DNA of 64,000 nucleotides from Croceibacterium salegens (GTDB taxonomy: Bacteria; Pseudomonadota; Alphaproteobacteria; Sphingomonadales; Sphingomonadaceae): contig NZ_WTYM01000033.1 in NCBI RefSeq assembly GCF_009827435.1, positions 186,001 through 250,000 on the forward strand. Direction: 5' to 3'. A program made the translations under genes and the position numbers. Of this stretch, positions 37,348 to 47,011 are shown in pieces (the stretch's first letter is position 1; each line of letters begins with the position of its first letter). Under the pieces are notes generated by a model. It was not told the DNA's origin, ran no database searches, and worked only from the letters and a program-made list of their open reading frames with translations.

Positions 37348-37758
37348 TCAGCCCGCCTCGGCGGGTGCGGCGAGCGGGAAGAAGGGGATGCGCGCCTCGA
37401 ACGTGCCGCCTTCGCTGCTTCCGAAGGTATAGAACCCTTCCATCGAGCCGTGCGGCGTCGCCAGCGGGCAGCCCGAGACATAGTCGTAGGTCTGGCCCGG
37501 TGCGAGCACCGGGGACTCGCCGACCACGCCCTCGCCATCGACGATATTGATCATCCCGCGCCCGTCAGTGATCCGCCAGTGACGAGTGAGCAGCCGGATG
37601 GTGTCCTCGCGGTGGTTCTCGATACGGATGTGGTAGACCCAGAACCACTTGCCCGCCTCGACCCGCGACTGCTCAGGCATATACGTTACTGCGACGCGGA
37701 CGGTGACCCCGTCGGTCATGGCTGCGTGTTGGAAGAGGCTGCCTAGCGCATCAAGCAT
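37348..37758 (-). CDS. apaG: ApaG/CorD-type protein (DUF525)
   Basis: The 136-residue single-domain beta-sandwich product has the signature GVTVRVAVTYMPEQSRVEAGKWFWVYHIRIEN. The glycine-rich GVVGESPVLAPGQTYDYVSGCPLATPHGSMEGFY region follows and is diagnostic of ApaG. In enterobacteria apaG lies beside apaH (Ap4A hydrolase) and ksgA; here neither is adjacent. The ATG at 37758 was chosen because AGG lies just upstream and the residues LGSLFQHAAMTDG fit family N-termini; an ATG at 37719 is the alternative. Molecular function is not firmly known. Confidence 0.92.
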   Translation of the reverse strand: MLDALGSLFQHAAMTDGVTVRVAVTYMPEQSRVEAGKWFWVYHIRIENHREDTIRLLTRHWRITDGRGMINIVDGEGVVGESPVLAPGQTYDYVSGCPLATPHGSMEGFYTFGSSEGGTFEARIPFFPLAAPAEAG

Positions 37759-37852
37759 CACGACCTGCAGCGTAGCGGGTTTGGCCTGCGCGTAAAGGGC
37801 CGGATTGGCAATCCAGCGCACGATTGCCCGGATTCTTCCGCTGCCGTTGCCC

Positions 37853-39205
37853 CTAAGCCGCAAAGCGGCCCGTGGCAGCGAGAACCGAGTCATCGGCGAC
37901 AAGCATCCACTGCAAGCCTTCGGGCGGGTAGCTCAATTCGACTTCGGCGCCGAACGTATGCCGCGGGACGTCGCGGATCAGTGTGGTTCCGAAACCGCTT
38001 CCGGTCGGCTCCGAAGCCGCTGGACCGCCGCTCTCGCGCCACCACAGACGGAAGCCCTTGCCGTCTTCGCCGTCGTCCCAGCCGATATCAACCTTGCCGC
38101 CGTCGACCGAGAGCGAGCCGTACTTGAGCGAGTTGGTCGCAAGTTCGTGCATAGCCATTCCGATGACTTCGGCGGCGCGGGGGGTGAGCGAACGATCCGG
38201 TCCGCTGATGTCGAGATCGCCTAGCGTGTCCTTCAGGAAGGCGAGCTGCAGCTTGACCAGTTCATCGATCGGCACCTCGCGCCATTGCCGCCGCACGAGG
38301 ATATCCTGGTTAACCGCGAGGCTGCGGACCCGGTCCTCGAAGCGCGAGATGAAACCCTCCGCATTCGGGTCGCTGCGCCGGGCGAGCGCCTGGATCGTCG
38401 ACAGCATGTTCTTCGAACGGTGATTGAGTTCGAGCAGCAGCAGGCGAATCTGCTCTGCCTGTTCGCGCTGTTCGGTGATGTCGGTGTTGGTGCCGAACCA
38501 AAATTCAATTTCGCCCGCCTCGTTGCGGATCGGGTGCGCACGGGTAAGGAACCAGCGATAGGTGCCGTCCTTGCCGAGCAGCGGAAAAGTCTGCTCCCAA
38601 TCGCTTCCTTCGGCCAGAGTCACCTGCCAGAGATCGACGATGCGCTGCATGTGATCGGGATGATGGACCTTGGTCCAGCCCCAGCCGTCCATCTCTTCCA
38701 GGGTGGTGCCGGTGTAATCGTACCAGCGCTGGTTGTACCAGAAGATGTGCCCGTCAGGCCGGGCAATCCAGGCGCACTGGTTCATGTTTTCCGCCAGCAG
38801 GCGGAAGCGTTCCTCGCTCTCGCGCAGTCGGGCCTGGTTGCGCAAGTAGGGGCCGGCGTCGCGTGCGATCTTGCTCGCCCCGACGACCTCGCCCGCGGCA
38901 TTGCGAACCGGCGAGACAGTCACGGAAACGTCGAGAAGCGTCCCGTCCTTGTGCAGCCGCTTTGTCATGAACTGACCGATGCGTTCGCCGGCGCGGATGC
39001 GCGAAAGAATCCGGTCCTCTTCGTCCTGTCGGTCTTCCGGCAGCAGGCGGCGGATCGAGTTGCCAACCATCTCCGCCGCGCTCCAGCCGAACAGCCGCTC
39101 GGCCGCCGGATTCCAGGCGATGACGATTCCGTCGGTATCCTTCGCCACGATGGCGTCGTCGGAAGAGTCGACGAGAGCCTCGTAGAAATCACGAACTTCG
39201 AGCAT
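37853..39205 (-). CDS. HWE-family sensor histidine kinase with two PAS domains
   Basis: The 450-residue product has no membrane helix. PAS1 is about 5-115 (DSSDDAIVAKDTDGIVIAWN), with a PAC-like segment. PAS2 is about 128-245 (RPDGHIFWYNQRWYDYTG). The kinase domain has the H-box LELNHRSKNMLSTIQALARR (His262), the N-box HELATNSLKYG (about 354-364) and the W-x-E motif of HWE kinases (WWRES, about 386-390). HWE kinases are common in alphaproteobacteria and often feed the general stress response or light signalling. PAS1 lacks an obvious GxNCRFLQ LOV motif, so flavin photosensing is unlikely. No response regulator is adjacent, so it is an orphan kinase. Confidence 0.93.
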   Translation of the reverse strand: MLEVRDFYEALVDSSDDAIVAKDTDGIVIAWNPAAERLFGWSAAEMVGNSIRRLLPEDRQDEEDRILSRIRAGERIGQFMTKRLHKDGTLLDVSVTVSPVRNAAGEVVGASKIARDAGPYLRNQARLRESEERFRLLAENMNQCAWIARPDGHIFWYNQRWYDYTGTTLEEMDGWGWTKVHHPDHMQRIVDLWQVTLAEGSDWEQTFPLLGKDGTYRWFLTRAHPIRNEAGEIEFWFGTNTDITEQREQAEQIRLLLLELNHRSKNMLSTIQALARRSDPNAEGFISRFEDRVRSLAVNQDILVRRQWREVPIDELVKLQLAFLKDTLGDLDISGPDRSLTPRAAEVIGMAMHELATNSLKYGSLSVDGGKVDIGWDDGEDGKGFRLWWRESGGPAASEPTGSGFGTTLIRDVPRHTFGAEVELSYPPEGLQWMLVADDSVLAATGRFAA

Positions 39206-39391
39206 CTGGTGGTTTGTCCAACATGCCCCGGATGCGACCCGGGGTTCTCAGAGCAAGATTGTTACAACATTGGCTATCGCATGGCGAATCAATACTCGCC
39301 GACAGACAATTGAAAAAAATCAGCCGCTTATCGCGAGTTTGTTGGATAATTTTCCGCGCCGGAAGGCAGCCCGAGAGGCGTTTTCGCGCCT

Positions 39392-40600
39392 CTACACCCC
39401 TGCGCGGTCAAAGGCCTGGGCGAGGTCCTCGATCAGGTCGAGCGGGTCTTCGAGCCCAATGTTGATGCGCAGCATGCCTTCCCCGATACCCGCTTCGGCC
39501 CGGCCTTCGGGGCCCATGTTGTGATGGGTGGTCGTCGCCGGGTGGCAGATCAGCGACTTCGAATCGCCGATGTTGTTGGAGATGTCGATCAGGTCGCAGG
39601 CGTTGCACACCGCCATTGCCGGCCCGCGTCCGCCAGGCACGAAGAAGCTGAAGATCGGTCCCGCCGCATTCATCTGCCGGTGCGCGAGGTTGTGCTGCGG
39701 GTGGCTCGGCAGCCAGGGATGGAGCACGCGGAGGCCGCGGTCTTCGACGAAGCGGGCGACGGCAAGCGCGCTCTCGCTCTGGTGCCGGGCGCGCAAATCG
39801 AGCGTTTCCAGCCCCTTCATGATGACCCAGGCGTTGAACGGGGCGCAGATCGGCCCGGTGTTGCGCTGGAACGGGCTGAGCTTTTCCTCGATCCACTGCT
39901 GGCTGGCGCAGACCGCTCCGGCCATGACCCGGCCCTGCCCGTCCATCAGCTTGGTCGCCGAATAGGCGACGACGTCGGCGCCGAAATCGAGCGGGCGCTG
40001 GAGGACAGGCGTGGCGAAGGCGTTGTCGACGATCGAGGTGATGCCTTTCGACCGGGCGAGGCCGCAGACGAATTCGAGGTCGACCAGGTCCATCGTCGGA
40101 TTGGCCGGGGTCTCGAAGAAGAACGCCTTGGTGTTCGGCTGGATCGCCGCTTCCCACGCCGCGTTGTCGGTCCCGTCGATAGCGGTGTGAGTGATGCCGA
40201 AGCGTTCGAGCACGTTGTTTAGGATCCAGCGGCACGATCCGAACGCCGCCCGGCCCGCGACTACGTGGTCGCCCGCCGAAAGCATGCACAGCAGCGAACT
40301 GGTCATCGCCGCCATGCCGCTGGCTTGAACGAGGCACGCCTCGGCCCCTTCCATTGCCGCAATGCGTTCCTGCAGCATCTCGACCGTCGGATTCTTGAAG
40401 CGCGAGTACTGCATGCCCGACTGCTCGCCGGCGAAGCGCGCGGCGACGGTCTCGGCATCGTCGTATGTGTAACCCGAGGTGAGGAACAGCGCCTCGCTCG
40501 TCTCCCCCTGCTCGGAGCGCCAGGTGCCCGCGCGCACCGCCTGCGTGGCGGGGCGCCATTTCGAGGTGATCGAGCGGTCGGTTCCAGTAGTCTTCTTCAT
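39392..40600 (-). CDS. metZ: O-succinylhomoserine sulfhydrylase
   Basis: A PLP enzyme of methionine synthesis that makes homocysteine from O-succinylhomoserine and sulfide. The 402-residue product belongs to the Cys/Met metabolism PLP family. It has MQYSRFKNPTVEMLQERIAAMEGAE, then the PLP-Lys region VVAYSATKLMDGQGRVMAG (Lys in SATK), and C-terminal FSFFVPGG and SLICHPATTTHHNM. The overall pattern (ATQAVRAGTWRSEQGETSEALFLTSG start) is that of MetZ rather than MetB/MetC. The start is the ATG at 40600; an upstream in-frame start adds 13 unrelated residues. It is divergent from the glycosyltransferase gene at 40684 by 83 bases. Confidence 0.92.
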   Translation of the reverse strand: MKKTTGTDRSITSKWRPATQAVRAGTWRSEQGETSEALFLTSGYTYDDAETVAARFAGEQSGMQYSRFKNPTVEMLQERIAAMEGAEACLVQASGMAAMTSSLLCMLSAGDHVVAGRAAFGSCRWILNNVLERFGITHTAIDGTDNAAWEAAIQPNTKAFFFETPANPTMDLVDLEFVCGLARSKGITSIVDNAFATPVLQRPLDFGADVVAYSATKLMDGQGRVMAGAVCASQQWIEEKLSPFQRNTGPICAPFNAWVIMKGLETLDLRARHQSESALAVARFVEDRGLRVLHPWLPSHPQHNLAHRQMNAAGPIFSFFVPGGRGPAMAVCNACDLIDISNNIGDSKSLICHPATTTHHNMGPEGRAEAGIGEGMLRINIGLEDPLDLIEDLAQAFDRAGV

Positions 40601-40683
40601 CGCGGGCGCAGGTCTAGGGTGCACATTGGATACGGGCAAGCGCGCGCTTGATGTGAATCTTTGCCCGCCCTAAGCCGGAGCTA

Positions 40684-41973
40684 ATGAGCGAGGCCCCCGA
40701 GCACCCACGCGATCCGTTGGGCTGGCATGTGCTGGTCGCCATCGCCTTCCTCGCCTTGTGCTGCATGCGGCTGACGATTCCGTCCCAGCCGTTCTTCGAC
40801 GAGGTGCATTACCTGCCCGCGGCGCGCGACTGGCTCGCGCTCAATCAACCGGGCAATATCGAGCATCCGCCGCTCGGCAAGGAACTGATGGCATTGGGTA
40901 TCAGGCTGTTCGGCGACAATCCGCTGGGCTGGCGGATCATGTCGATGCTTTTCGGCACGCTCGGACTGTTCGCCTCGATGCGCGCGCTGTGGTTCGCCTC
41001 GCTCTCGCGCTTCGCCTCGACCGCCTGCGGCTGGCTGGTGGCGACCGGGTTCCTGCTGTTCGTCCAGAGCCGCATTGCCATGCTCGACGTGTTCATGGTC
41101 AGCCTCGTGCTGGTCGCGCTCTGGGCACTGGCCGGGGCGGTGCGCGAGAACGAGACCGGCCGCAAGCGCCTCGCCATCGCCGGGGCATGCCTCGGGTTTG
41201 CAATGGCGGCGAAATGGAATGCCATTCCGATTGCCGTGCTGCCGGGCCTGGCCTTCGTCCTGGTCCGCGCCCACGCCGCCGGGTGGAGGGTGGTGACGAC
41301 GCACCGCGGTGCCCCGGTTGCAGGCATCTCGACTCTGGAGGCGTTCCTGTGGCTCGGCGCGGTGCCGCTGCTCGCCTATGCCGCGTGCTACCTGCCGGGA
41401 GTGTGGTTCGCCGCGCATGGTTACGCGCTCGATCCTCTCGCGCCGGAGGGGATCGTCGCGCTGCACCGGCACATGCTCGAACTGCAGACGCAGCAATTGC
41501 CGCCGCACACCTACCAGTCGCGCTGGATCCAGTGGATCTTCGACTGGCGGCCGATCTGGTATCTCTACGAGAACGCCGACGGCGCGCAGCGCGGAGTGCT
41601 GATGATCGGAAACCCGCTTACCATGCTGCTCGGCCTCCCGGCGATCCTCTGGGCCGGGTGGCAGGGCCTGCTGCGCGGACGGCGCGATACGCTGGCGGTA
41701 TTCGTGCTTTACGCAGCGGCGCTGGGCATGTGGGTCTTCGCCGACAAGCCGGTGCAATTCTACTACCACTACCTGTTGCCCGCCACCTTCCTGCTCGCCG
41801 CGCTCGCCCTTGCGCTCGATGAGTTCTGGAAGCGCGGCAACCGCTGGCTGCCGTTGGCGGTGCTGGTCCTGAGTGGGCTGCTCTTCGCCTATTACTTCCC
41901 GATCCTAACCGCCGACGCCCTGCCGGGCGAGATGAGTTTCCTCGACTACGCCTGGCTCAACAGCTGGCGGTAG
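40684..41973 (+). CDS. PMT-family lipid-carrier-dependent glycosyltransferase (membrane)
   Basis: The 429-residue polytopic membrane protein has the PMT/GT-C signature. The first loop holds the acidic motif FFDEVHYLPAARDWLALNQ (Asp-Glu) and then IEHPPLGKELMALGI. Some nine to eleven hydrophobic helices follow, with a late HTYQSRWIQWIFDWRPIWYLYE loop, typical of protein O-mannosyltransferase relatives. It likely transfers a sugar from a polyprenyl-phosphate donor to protein or lipid at the periplasmic face; acceptor unknown. The GT2-GtrA gene 2.5 kb downstream could supply such a lipid-linked sugar. The gene converges with the small membrane protein at 41987 (13-base gap). Confidence 0.88.
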   Translation: MSEAPEHPRDPLGWHVLVAIAFLALCCMRLTIPSQPFFDEVHYLPAARDWLALNQPGNIEHPPLGKELMALGIRLFGDNPLGWRIMSMLFGTLGLFASMRALWFASLSRFASTACGWLVATGFLLFVQSRIAMLDVFMVSLVLVALWALAGAVRENETGRKRLAIAGACLGFAMAAKWNAIPIAVLPGLAFVLVRAHAAGWRVVTTHRGAPVAGISTLEAFLWLGAVPLLAYAACYLPGVWFAAHGYALDPLAPEGIVALHRHMLELQTQQLPPHTYQSRWIQWIFDWRPIWYLYENADGAQRGVLMIGNPLTMLLGLPAILWAGWQGLLRGRRDTLAVFVLYAAALGMWVFADKPVQFYYHYLLPATFLLAALALALDEFWKRGNRWLPLAVLVLSGLLFAYYFPILTADALPGEMSFLDYAWLNSWR

Positions 41974-41986
41974 GGCCGGCGCCAGG

Positions 41987-42172
41987 TCAGGCGATCATGC
42001 GGGTGTCGCCGCGCGGACCGGCAAAATACCAGACCGCCGCACCGATCACCGGGAAAATCAGTACGCCGAGCGCCCAAAGCACCTTGCCCCCAACCGAGGC
42101 GTTGCTGCCGATGACGTTGATGATCGCCCAGATGTCGATGACGAGGACGATGATGCCGATAATGGTACCCAT
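41987..42172 (-). CDS. Small PLDc_N-type membrane protein
   Basis: A 61-residue protein with two hydrophobic segments: TIIGIIVLVIDIWAIINVIG and KVLWALGVLIFPVIGAAVWYF, ending GPRGDTRMIA. The pattern matches the short phospholipase-D nuclease N-terminal (PLDc_N) membrane domain found as a stand-alone protein in many bacteria. CAGGAG lies 6 bases upstream of the ATG at 42172; longer in-frame starts lack support. It is 110 bases after the prolyl oligopeptidase on the same strand. Function unknown. Confidence 0.85.
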   Translation of the reverse strand: MGTIIGIIVLVIDIWAIINVIGSNASVGGKVLWALGVLIFPVIGAAVWYFAGPRGDTRMIA

Positions 42173-42282
42173 GTCTTGCTCCTGTATCCGTGTTGCGCGC
42201 AGTGGCGCGTTTCCGGGAGCAAGAACGGGCCCGCCGGCGGTCCGGTTCCACGGATCGCCGGCGTGGGCCAGGGCAGCGGGCG

Positions 42283-44388
42283 CTATTTCAGGCACAACTT
42301 CTCCGCGAAGTAGGTGTACATCTGCGCGTACATCACCGCCGACTGGCGCACGTCCGCGCCCGAGCCGTGCCCGCCTTCGGTGTTCTCGTAGAACAGGAAA
42401 GGCAGTCCGTATTCCTCCATCCGCGCGGCGAACTTGCGGGCGTGCTGGGGGCCGGTGCGGTCGTCGCGCGTCGTCGTGAAGATCCACGGCTCGGGGTATT
42501 TCCCGTTCGGATCGAGGTTCTGGTAGGGCGAGGTCTTCTCCCAGAAGGCGCGAACTTCGGGGTCGGTATCGGCGTTGCCGTATTCGCCCTGCCAGCTCGC
42601 CCCGCGGGCGATCTTGCTGATGCGTATCATGTCGAGCAGCGGGACCTGGATGCCGATGGCGCTGTAGAGTTCAGGATGTTGGACCATGGTGACGCCCGCC
42701 AGCAGTCCGCCGTTCGAGCCGCCGTACATGCCGAGGTACGCAGGCGAGGATAGCCCGCGCGCGATCACGTCCTTTGCCACGGCGGTGAAGTCGTCGTAGA
42801 TTATCTGCCGCTTCGTGCCGAGCCCGGCCTCGTGCCACGCCGGCCCGAATTCGCCGCCGCCGCGGATGTTCGCGAGGACATAAGCACCGCCGCGTTCAAG
42901 CCACAGCTTGCCGACGGTACCCGAATAAAACGGCGTCTCCGAAGAAGAGAACCCTCCATAGGCGTAGATCACCGTCGGGGTCGTCCCGTCCATCGGCGCG
43001 TCCTTGGCGCGGATCACGAAATAGGGGATCTTGGTTCCGTCGCTCGATGCCGCCTCGTGCTGCTCGACCGTGTAGCCGGGCGCGGAGAACTGGGTCTTCA
43101 GCGTCTTCAGCGTTTCCGGCGCGGCATTGCTCGCCGCGTCGGCGAGATAGAGCGAATCCGGCGTCAGGAAGCTTTCTGCACCGATCAACACCCTGTTGCT
43201 GTCATCGTCCGCCGCGCTGATGCCGAGCGCCATGTTATCGGGCAACGGCAGGCGATGAGCCGCCCAGGCTCCACCCGGCAGCGGCTCGTAGGAGGTGATC
43301 CGGCCGCTGACGTTGTCGAGCGTGGCCAGCAGCAGTCGGTCCTTCGTCGTCGCAATGCTCTGGATTGCTTCGCGCGGACCGGGTGCCCAGATCAGGGTCG
43401 GTGCAAGGTTGGCCGGATCGGCAAGCATTGCAGCGCGGTCGAGTGCGACGACCGAACCGGCCTTGTAGGTCGTGCCTCCCACCGACCAGTCCTCGTCGAG
43501 CCCGACGATTACGCGACCCGAGACCATGCCGTTGACCGAAGACTTCTGCGGGATCGCCAACTGCTTCGGCTCTCCGTCCACGATGACGTAGGTGTTCGAA
43601 TGGAAAATATCGGTGGCCTGGACGAGCATCTCGACCTGGTTTCCGTCACCGTCTCGCACGACACCCGAGAAGGTACCGACATCGTCCTTGCCGCCGCGGA
43701 AAATTTCGACAGCGTTTGCCAGCGGCTGGCCGCGCGTGACGCGCTTGACGATGTAGGGATAGCCCGAACCGGTCAGGTCCTTGCCCGTCCAGTTGGTCGC
43801 CACAAGAAGGTGGTTCTCGTCGACCCAGTCATAGGCCTGCTGGCTCATCGGAATGAAGAATCCGCCTTCGACGAAGGACTTGGTGGCAAGGTCGAACTCG
43901 CGCACCTCGGTCGCATCGGCCCCGCCGTCGGACAGCGCGACGAGGCACAGCCGTTCCTCGGGCCGCAGGCAGGAAACGCCCTTGTATACCCAGCTCTTGC
44001 CCTCGGCCTTGCCCAGAGCATCGATGTCGAGGATCGTTTCCCATTGCGGTGCGGCGGTGCGATAGCTGTCGAGCGTGGTGCGCCGCCAGATGCCGCGCAG
44101 GTGCTCGCCGTCCTGCCAGAAGTTGTAGAGCTTGTCCTTGCGGAAGCTTACGCTCGGGATGCGATCGGGCGAGGAGAGGATCGCGTAGGCCTCGTCGTAA
44201 AGCGTCTTGTACAGCGGATCGGCCTCGAACCGTTTGGTCGTCACCGCATTGTGCGCCTCGACCCAGGCCATCGCTTCGGGCGAAGCAGGCGCTTCGAGCC
44301 AGATGTAGGGGTCCTCGTTCGTGTCCTGCGCCATCACGGGTGTGGACATCGCAGCCAGTAAGGGCAGCGACAAACGGAAAATGCGCAT
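42283..44388 (-). CDS. Secreted prolyl oligopeptidase family protease (S9)
   Basis: The 701-residue product has a signal peptide (MRIFRLSLPLLAAMSTPVMAQ). The N-terminal part is beta-propeller-like and begins DPYIWLEAPASPEAMAWVEAHN, typical of S9A proteins. The C-terminal alpha/beta hydrolase has the nucleophile motif MYGGSNGGLLAG (Ser near 555), an Asp in the TTRDDRTGP segment (about 640), and a His in EGGHGSGAD (about 674). It cleaves proline-containing peptides, here probably in the periplasm. A 22-base inverted repeat lies 13 bases upstream of the start. It is one of three secreted peptidase-type genes in the window. Confidence 0.95.
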   Translation of the reverse strand: MRIFRLSLPLLAAMSTPVMAQDTNEDPYIWLEAPASPEAMAWVEAHNAVTTKRFEADPLYKTLYDEAYAILSSPDRIPSVSFRKDKLYNFWQDGEHLRGIWRRTTLDSYRTAAPQWETILDIDALGKAEGKSWVYKGVSCLRPEERLCLVALSDGGADATEVREFDLATKSFVEGGFFIPMSQQAYDWVDENHLLVATNWTGKDLTGSGYPYIVKRVTRGQPLANAVEIFRGGKDDVGTFSGVVRDGDGNQVEMLVQATDIFHSNTYVIVDGEPKQLAIPQKSSVNGMVSGRVIVGLDEDWSVGGTTYKAGSVVALDRAAMLADPANLAPTLIWAPGPREAIQSIATTKDRLLLATLDNVSGRITSYEPLPGGAWAAHRLPLPDNMALGISAADDDSNRVLIGAESFLTPDSLYLADAASNAAPETLKTLKTQFSAPGYTVEQHEAASSDGTKIPYFVIRAKDAPMDGTTPTVIYAYGGFSSSETPFYSGTVGKLWLERGGAYVLANIRGGGEFGPAWHEAGLGTKRQIIYDDFTAVAKDVIARGLSSPAYLGMYGGSNGGLLAGVTMVQHPELYSAIGIQVPLLDMIRISKIARGASWQGEYGNADTDPEVRAFWEKTSPYQNLDPNGKYPEPWIFTTTRDDRTGPQHARKFAARMEEYGLPFLFYENTEGGHGSGADVRQSAVMYAQMYTYFAEKLCLK

Positions 44389-44401
44389 CGGGGAAACTTT
44401 C

Positions 44402-44423
44402 GAAAGCGGTTGTTATCGCTTTC
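44402..44423. promoter_or_regulatory. Inverted repeat upstream of the S9 peptidase gene
   Basis: GAAAGCG (44402-44408) and CGCTTTC (44417-44423) are perfect inverted repeats separated by 8 bases (GTTGTTAT). They lie between the S9 start (44388) and the GT2-GtrA stop (44454). The 22-base size and position suit a dimeric repressor operator; a small leader hairpin is the alternative. Confidence 0.4.
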
Positions 44424-44453
44424 TAACAAGCACCCCCGATTTGGCAAACCGGG

Positions 44454-45596
44454 CTACTTGAAGCGGCCCCAGACGAAGCGGCTCGACAGCGCGTAGTTCC
44501 ACACCGAGGCGATGATCACACCGATCAGCGCGGCGGCATACCAGTGGAATTGTATGGCCTCGAGCACCGAGGACACGCCGACGTTGGCCAGCGCCCCAAC
44601 CGAGCAGGCGAGGCAGAACTTGATCCAGCCGAAGAACATGCCCTCCGCCCCGGCTAGCTTCTGGTCCCGGTAAGTGAGCAGGTTGTTGAGCCAGAAGTTG
44701 AAGGTCATCGCCACGACGGTCGCGATTGCCACGGCCCAGGTAAAGCTCAGGTCGAGCAGGCGGAAGAACAGTCCGACCACCGCCATGTGCACGAGCACGC
44801 CGAGCCCGCCAACGGTGCCGAATAGGGCGAAGCGCGTCGGGATCACGCGACCCAGCCAGCGGTCGTAGAGACCGGCGATGAAATCGAGCACGACGCCGTG
44901 GTCGAGTTTGGATTCGCCGGCGGCGCGTTGGGCGAACTTCAATGGGAATTCCTTTACGCGAAGCTTGGGTTCGGCGGTTGCGAGGATGTCGAGCATGATC
45001 TTGAAGCCGATGCCGGAAAGGCGGTCAGCCTGTGAGCGAAGCTGTTCGGCGCGCAGCAGGAAGAACCCGCTCATCGCGTCGCTGAGCTCGGTCCCGGTGA
45101 GCTTGCGCGCAAGCGAATTGGCAAACTGCGAGCCCTTTTCGCGTCCCTTGCTTGAAAGACCTTCGGCGCTCCCCCCCTCGGCGAAGCGGCTGGCGTAGGC
45201 GAGATCGTATTCGCCCGACTTCACCACCGCGAGCATGTCGAGCAGCAGCGCCGGATCGTGCTGGTGGTCGGCATCCATCACCGCGACATAGGGCGCGGCG
45301 GTGGCGCACATGCCCTCGATCGCCGCGCTGGCGAGGCCGCGGCGGCCGATGCGCTGGATTACGCGGATGCGCGGATCGGTCTGACCGATGCGGCGCGCCT
45401 CTTCGGCGGTGCCGTCCTTCGAATTGTCGTCGACGAAAACGGCTTCCCAGCCGCTCGGTCCGAGCGCCTGTTCGAGTCGCATAACCATCGGCGCGATATT
45501 GGCTTTTTCGTTAAGTGTGGGCAGCACGATCGCGAGTTCGAGCGGCTTTGCGGCAGCTTCGGCGGCGTGTGCGATTGCGGCGTGATTCATGTCCAT
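44454..45596 (-). CDS. GT2 glycosyltransferase fused to GtrA-like membrane domain
   Basis: The 380-residue product has a DPM1-like GT2 domain (about 20-240: LAIVLPTLNEKANI, VFVDDNSKDGTAEEARRIG, and the metal motif MDADHQHDP). The GtrA domain (about 250-380) has four hydrophobic helices ending ASVWNYALSSRFVWGRFK. The N-terminal enzyme probably makes polyprenyl-phosphate-linked sugar in the cytosol. The GtrA part may help flip it across the membrane, for use by GT-C enzymes such as the PMT-like protein at 40684. A second ATG (45590) is two codons downstream. It is divergent from the DUF418 gene. Confidence 0.93.
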   Translation of the reverse strand: MDMNHAAIAHAAEAAAKPLELAIVLPTLNEKANIAPMVMRLEQALGPSGWEAVFVDDNSKDGTAEEARRIGQTDPRIRVIQRIGRRGLASAAIEGMCATAAPYVAVMDADHQHDPALLLDMLAVVKSGEYDLAYASRFAEGGSAEGLSSKGREKGSQFANSLARKLTGTELSDAMSGFFLLRAEQLRSQADRLSGIGFKIMLDILATAEPKLRVKEFPLKFAQRAAGESKLDHGVVLDFIAGLYDRWLGRVIPTRFALFGTVGGLGVLVHMAVVGLFFRLLDLSFTWAVAIATVVAMTFNFWLNNLLTYRDQKLAGAEGMFFGWIKFCLACSVGALANVGVSSVLEAIQFHWYAAALIGVIIASVWNYALSSRFVWGRFK

Positions 45597-45709
45597 CGGC
45601 TCGGCGGATATATGGTAAATATCAATAAAACGTTTGCGGGGTGGCTAGGCCGCGTGGGCAAATACTGTAGGATGCGGGCACGCGCCAGATCCGGGGGGAG
45701 TTTTCGGCG

Positions 45710-47011
45710 ATGGCCACAGCACTTTCCAAAGACAGCTTGCTTCCGGTCGACGCCGCGGCGAGTGGCACACCAGACCAGCCGGAAGGGCGGATCTCGACGC
45801 TCGACTTCGTTCGCGGTGTCGCGATCCTCGGCATCCTTGCGACCAATATCCTCAACTACGGCCAGCTACCCGGCACGCACCGCTGGCTCAGACTGATCGG
45901 CGAGCCCTCGCTGGCCGACAAGCTGCTGTGGGTACTCAACTACCTGTTCATCGATGGCAAGCTGCGCGGGCTGTTTGCAATCCTGTTCGGAGCGGGCCTG
46001 GTTCTGTTCATGGATCGGGCGAAGAAGAAGGACGTCCATCCGTACTGGCTACAGTTCCGCCGCCTGTTCTGGCTCGCGCTGTTCGGGCTGTTCCATTTCT
46101 ACGTGCTGTTCGCTGGCGACATCCTGTTCCACTACGCGGCGCTTGGGGTGGTGGCGATGTTGCTCGTTCGCCTTCCGGTCAAGCCGCTGCTGATCGCCGG
46201 GTTGCTGCTCTACTGTTCGGACGCGGTGTTCAGCTCCATCGATCTCGGCGGTTGGGCGCTGCACGAGCGCGAAGTGCTTGCCGCGCCCGCGACCGACCCG
46301 GGGCGGGTTGCATATTTCGAAGACCAGCAGAACTTCATCGCCGAAACCCGCGAGGAGGGAGAAGTGCTCGCAACCGGCAGCCTGCCGGAGATTGTCCGCT
46401 GGCGGCTCGGCAACCTGACCTGGGAGCCGTTCCTCGAATTGCCCTTCATGGTGCTGGATTCATTCGCCTGCATGCTGATCGGGGCGGCGCTGTTCCGCAT
46501 GGGATTCTTCTCGGGGGGCTGGAACCGCCGCAAGCTGATCCGTTGGGGAACACTTGGTATCGTCGTATCGGTGCTGCTGTCGCTGCCGCTGATCGTGCTC
46601 GTCTGGCAAGCCGACTTTCCGCGCGCGCTCAACATGTTCGTGTTTTACGGTCCGGTCCACGTCACCCGCCTGCCGATGATCTTCGGATTCGCTGCCGTCC
46701 TGGTGGCAATGACGCCGAAATGGGCGCCTACCGCGCTCGGGCAACGGCTCTCGGCGGCGGGGCGGATGGCGTTCACCAACTACGTCGGCGCCTCGGCGGT
46801 GATGGCGCTCATCTTCCAGGGCTGGGGCCTTGCGCTGTACGGCCAGTTCATGCGCCCCGGCCTCGAGCTGTTCGTGTTGCTGGGCTGGGCGCTGATGCTG
46901 GTTTGCTCGCCCTGGTGGCTCGCCCGCTTCCGCTTCGGTCCGCTCGAATGGATCTGGCGCTGCCTGACTTACTGGCGGCTGTTCCCGATCAGGAAGGCCG
47001 CAGCCGCTTAA
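45710..47011 (+). CDS. DUF418 family membrane protein
   Basis: The 433-residue polytopic membrane protein has about ten hydrophobic helices. It opens with [21 protein letters not shown], the typical first helix of DUF418/YeiB-like proteins, followed by [26 protein letters not shown]. The C-terminal half carries the DUF418 consensus ([19 protein letters not shown], then [20 protein letters not shown]). It may be a transporter or acyl/sugar-transfer-related protein; function is not established. GGGGAG lies about 9 bases before the ATG. It overlaps leuB by 4 bases tail to tail. Confidence 0.92.
   Translation: MATALSKDSLLPVDAAASGTPDQPEGRISTLDFVRGVAILGILATNILNYGQLPGTHRWLRLIGEPSLADKLLWVLNYLFIDGKLRGLFAILFGAGLVLFMDRAKKKDVHPYWLQFRRLFWLALFGLFHFYVLFAGDILFHYAALGVVAMLLVRLPVKPLLIAGLLLYCSDAVFSSIDLGGWALHEREVLAAPATDPGRVAYFEDQQNFIAETREEGEVLATGSLPEIVRWRLGNLTWEPFLELPFMVLDSFACMLIGAALFRMGFFSGGWNRRKLIRWGTLGIVVSVLLSLPLIVLVWQADFPRALNMFVFYGPVHVTRLPMIFGFAAVLVAMTPKWAPTALGQRLSAAGRMAFTNYVGASAVMALIFQGWGLALYGQFMRPGLELFVLLGWALMLVCSPWWLARFRFGPLEWIWRCLTYWRLFPIRKAAAA

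Noticed and set aside
40601-40683. SAM-II-type riboswitch before metZ
   Set aside because: The 83-base gap was compared from memory with the SAM-II consensus; the conserved core was not seen.
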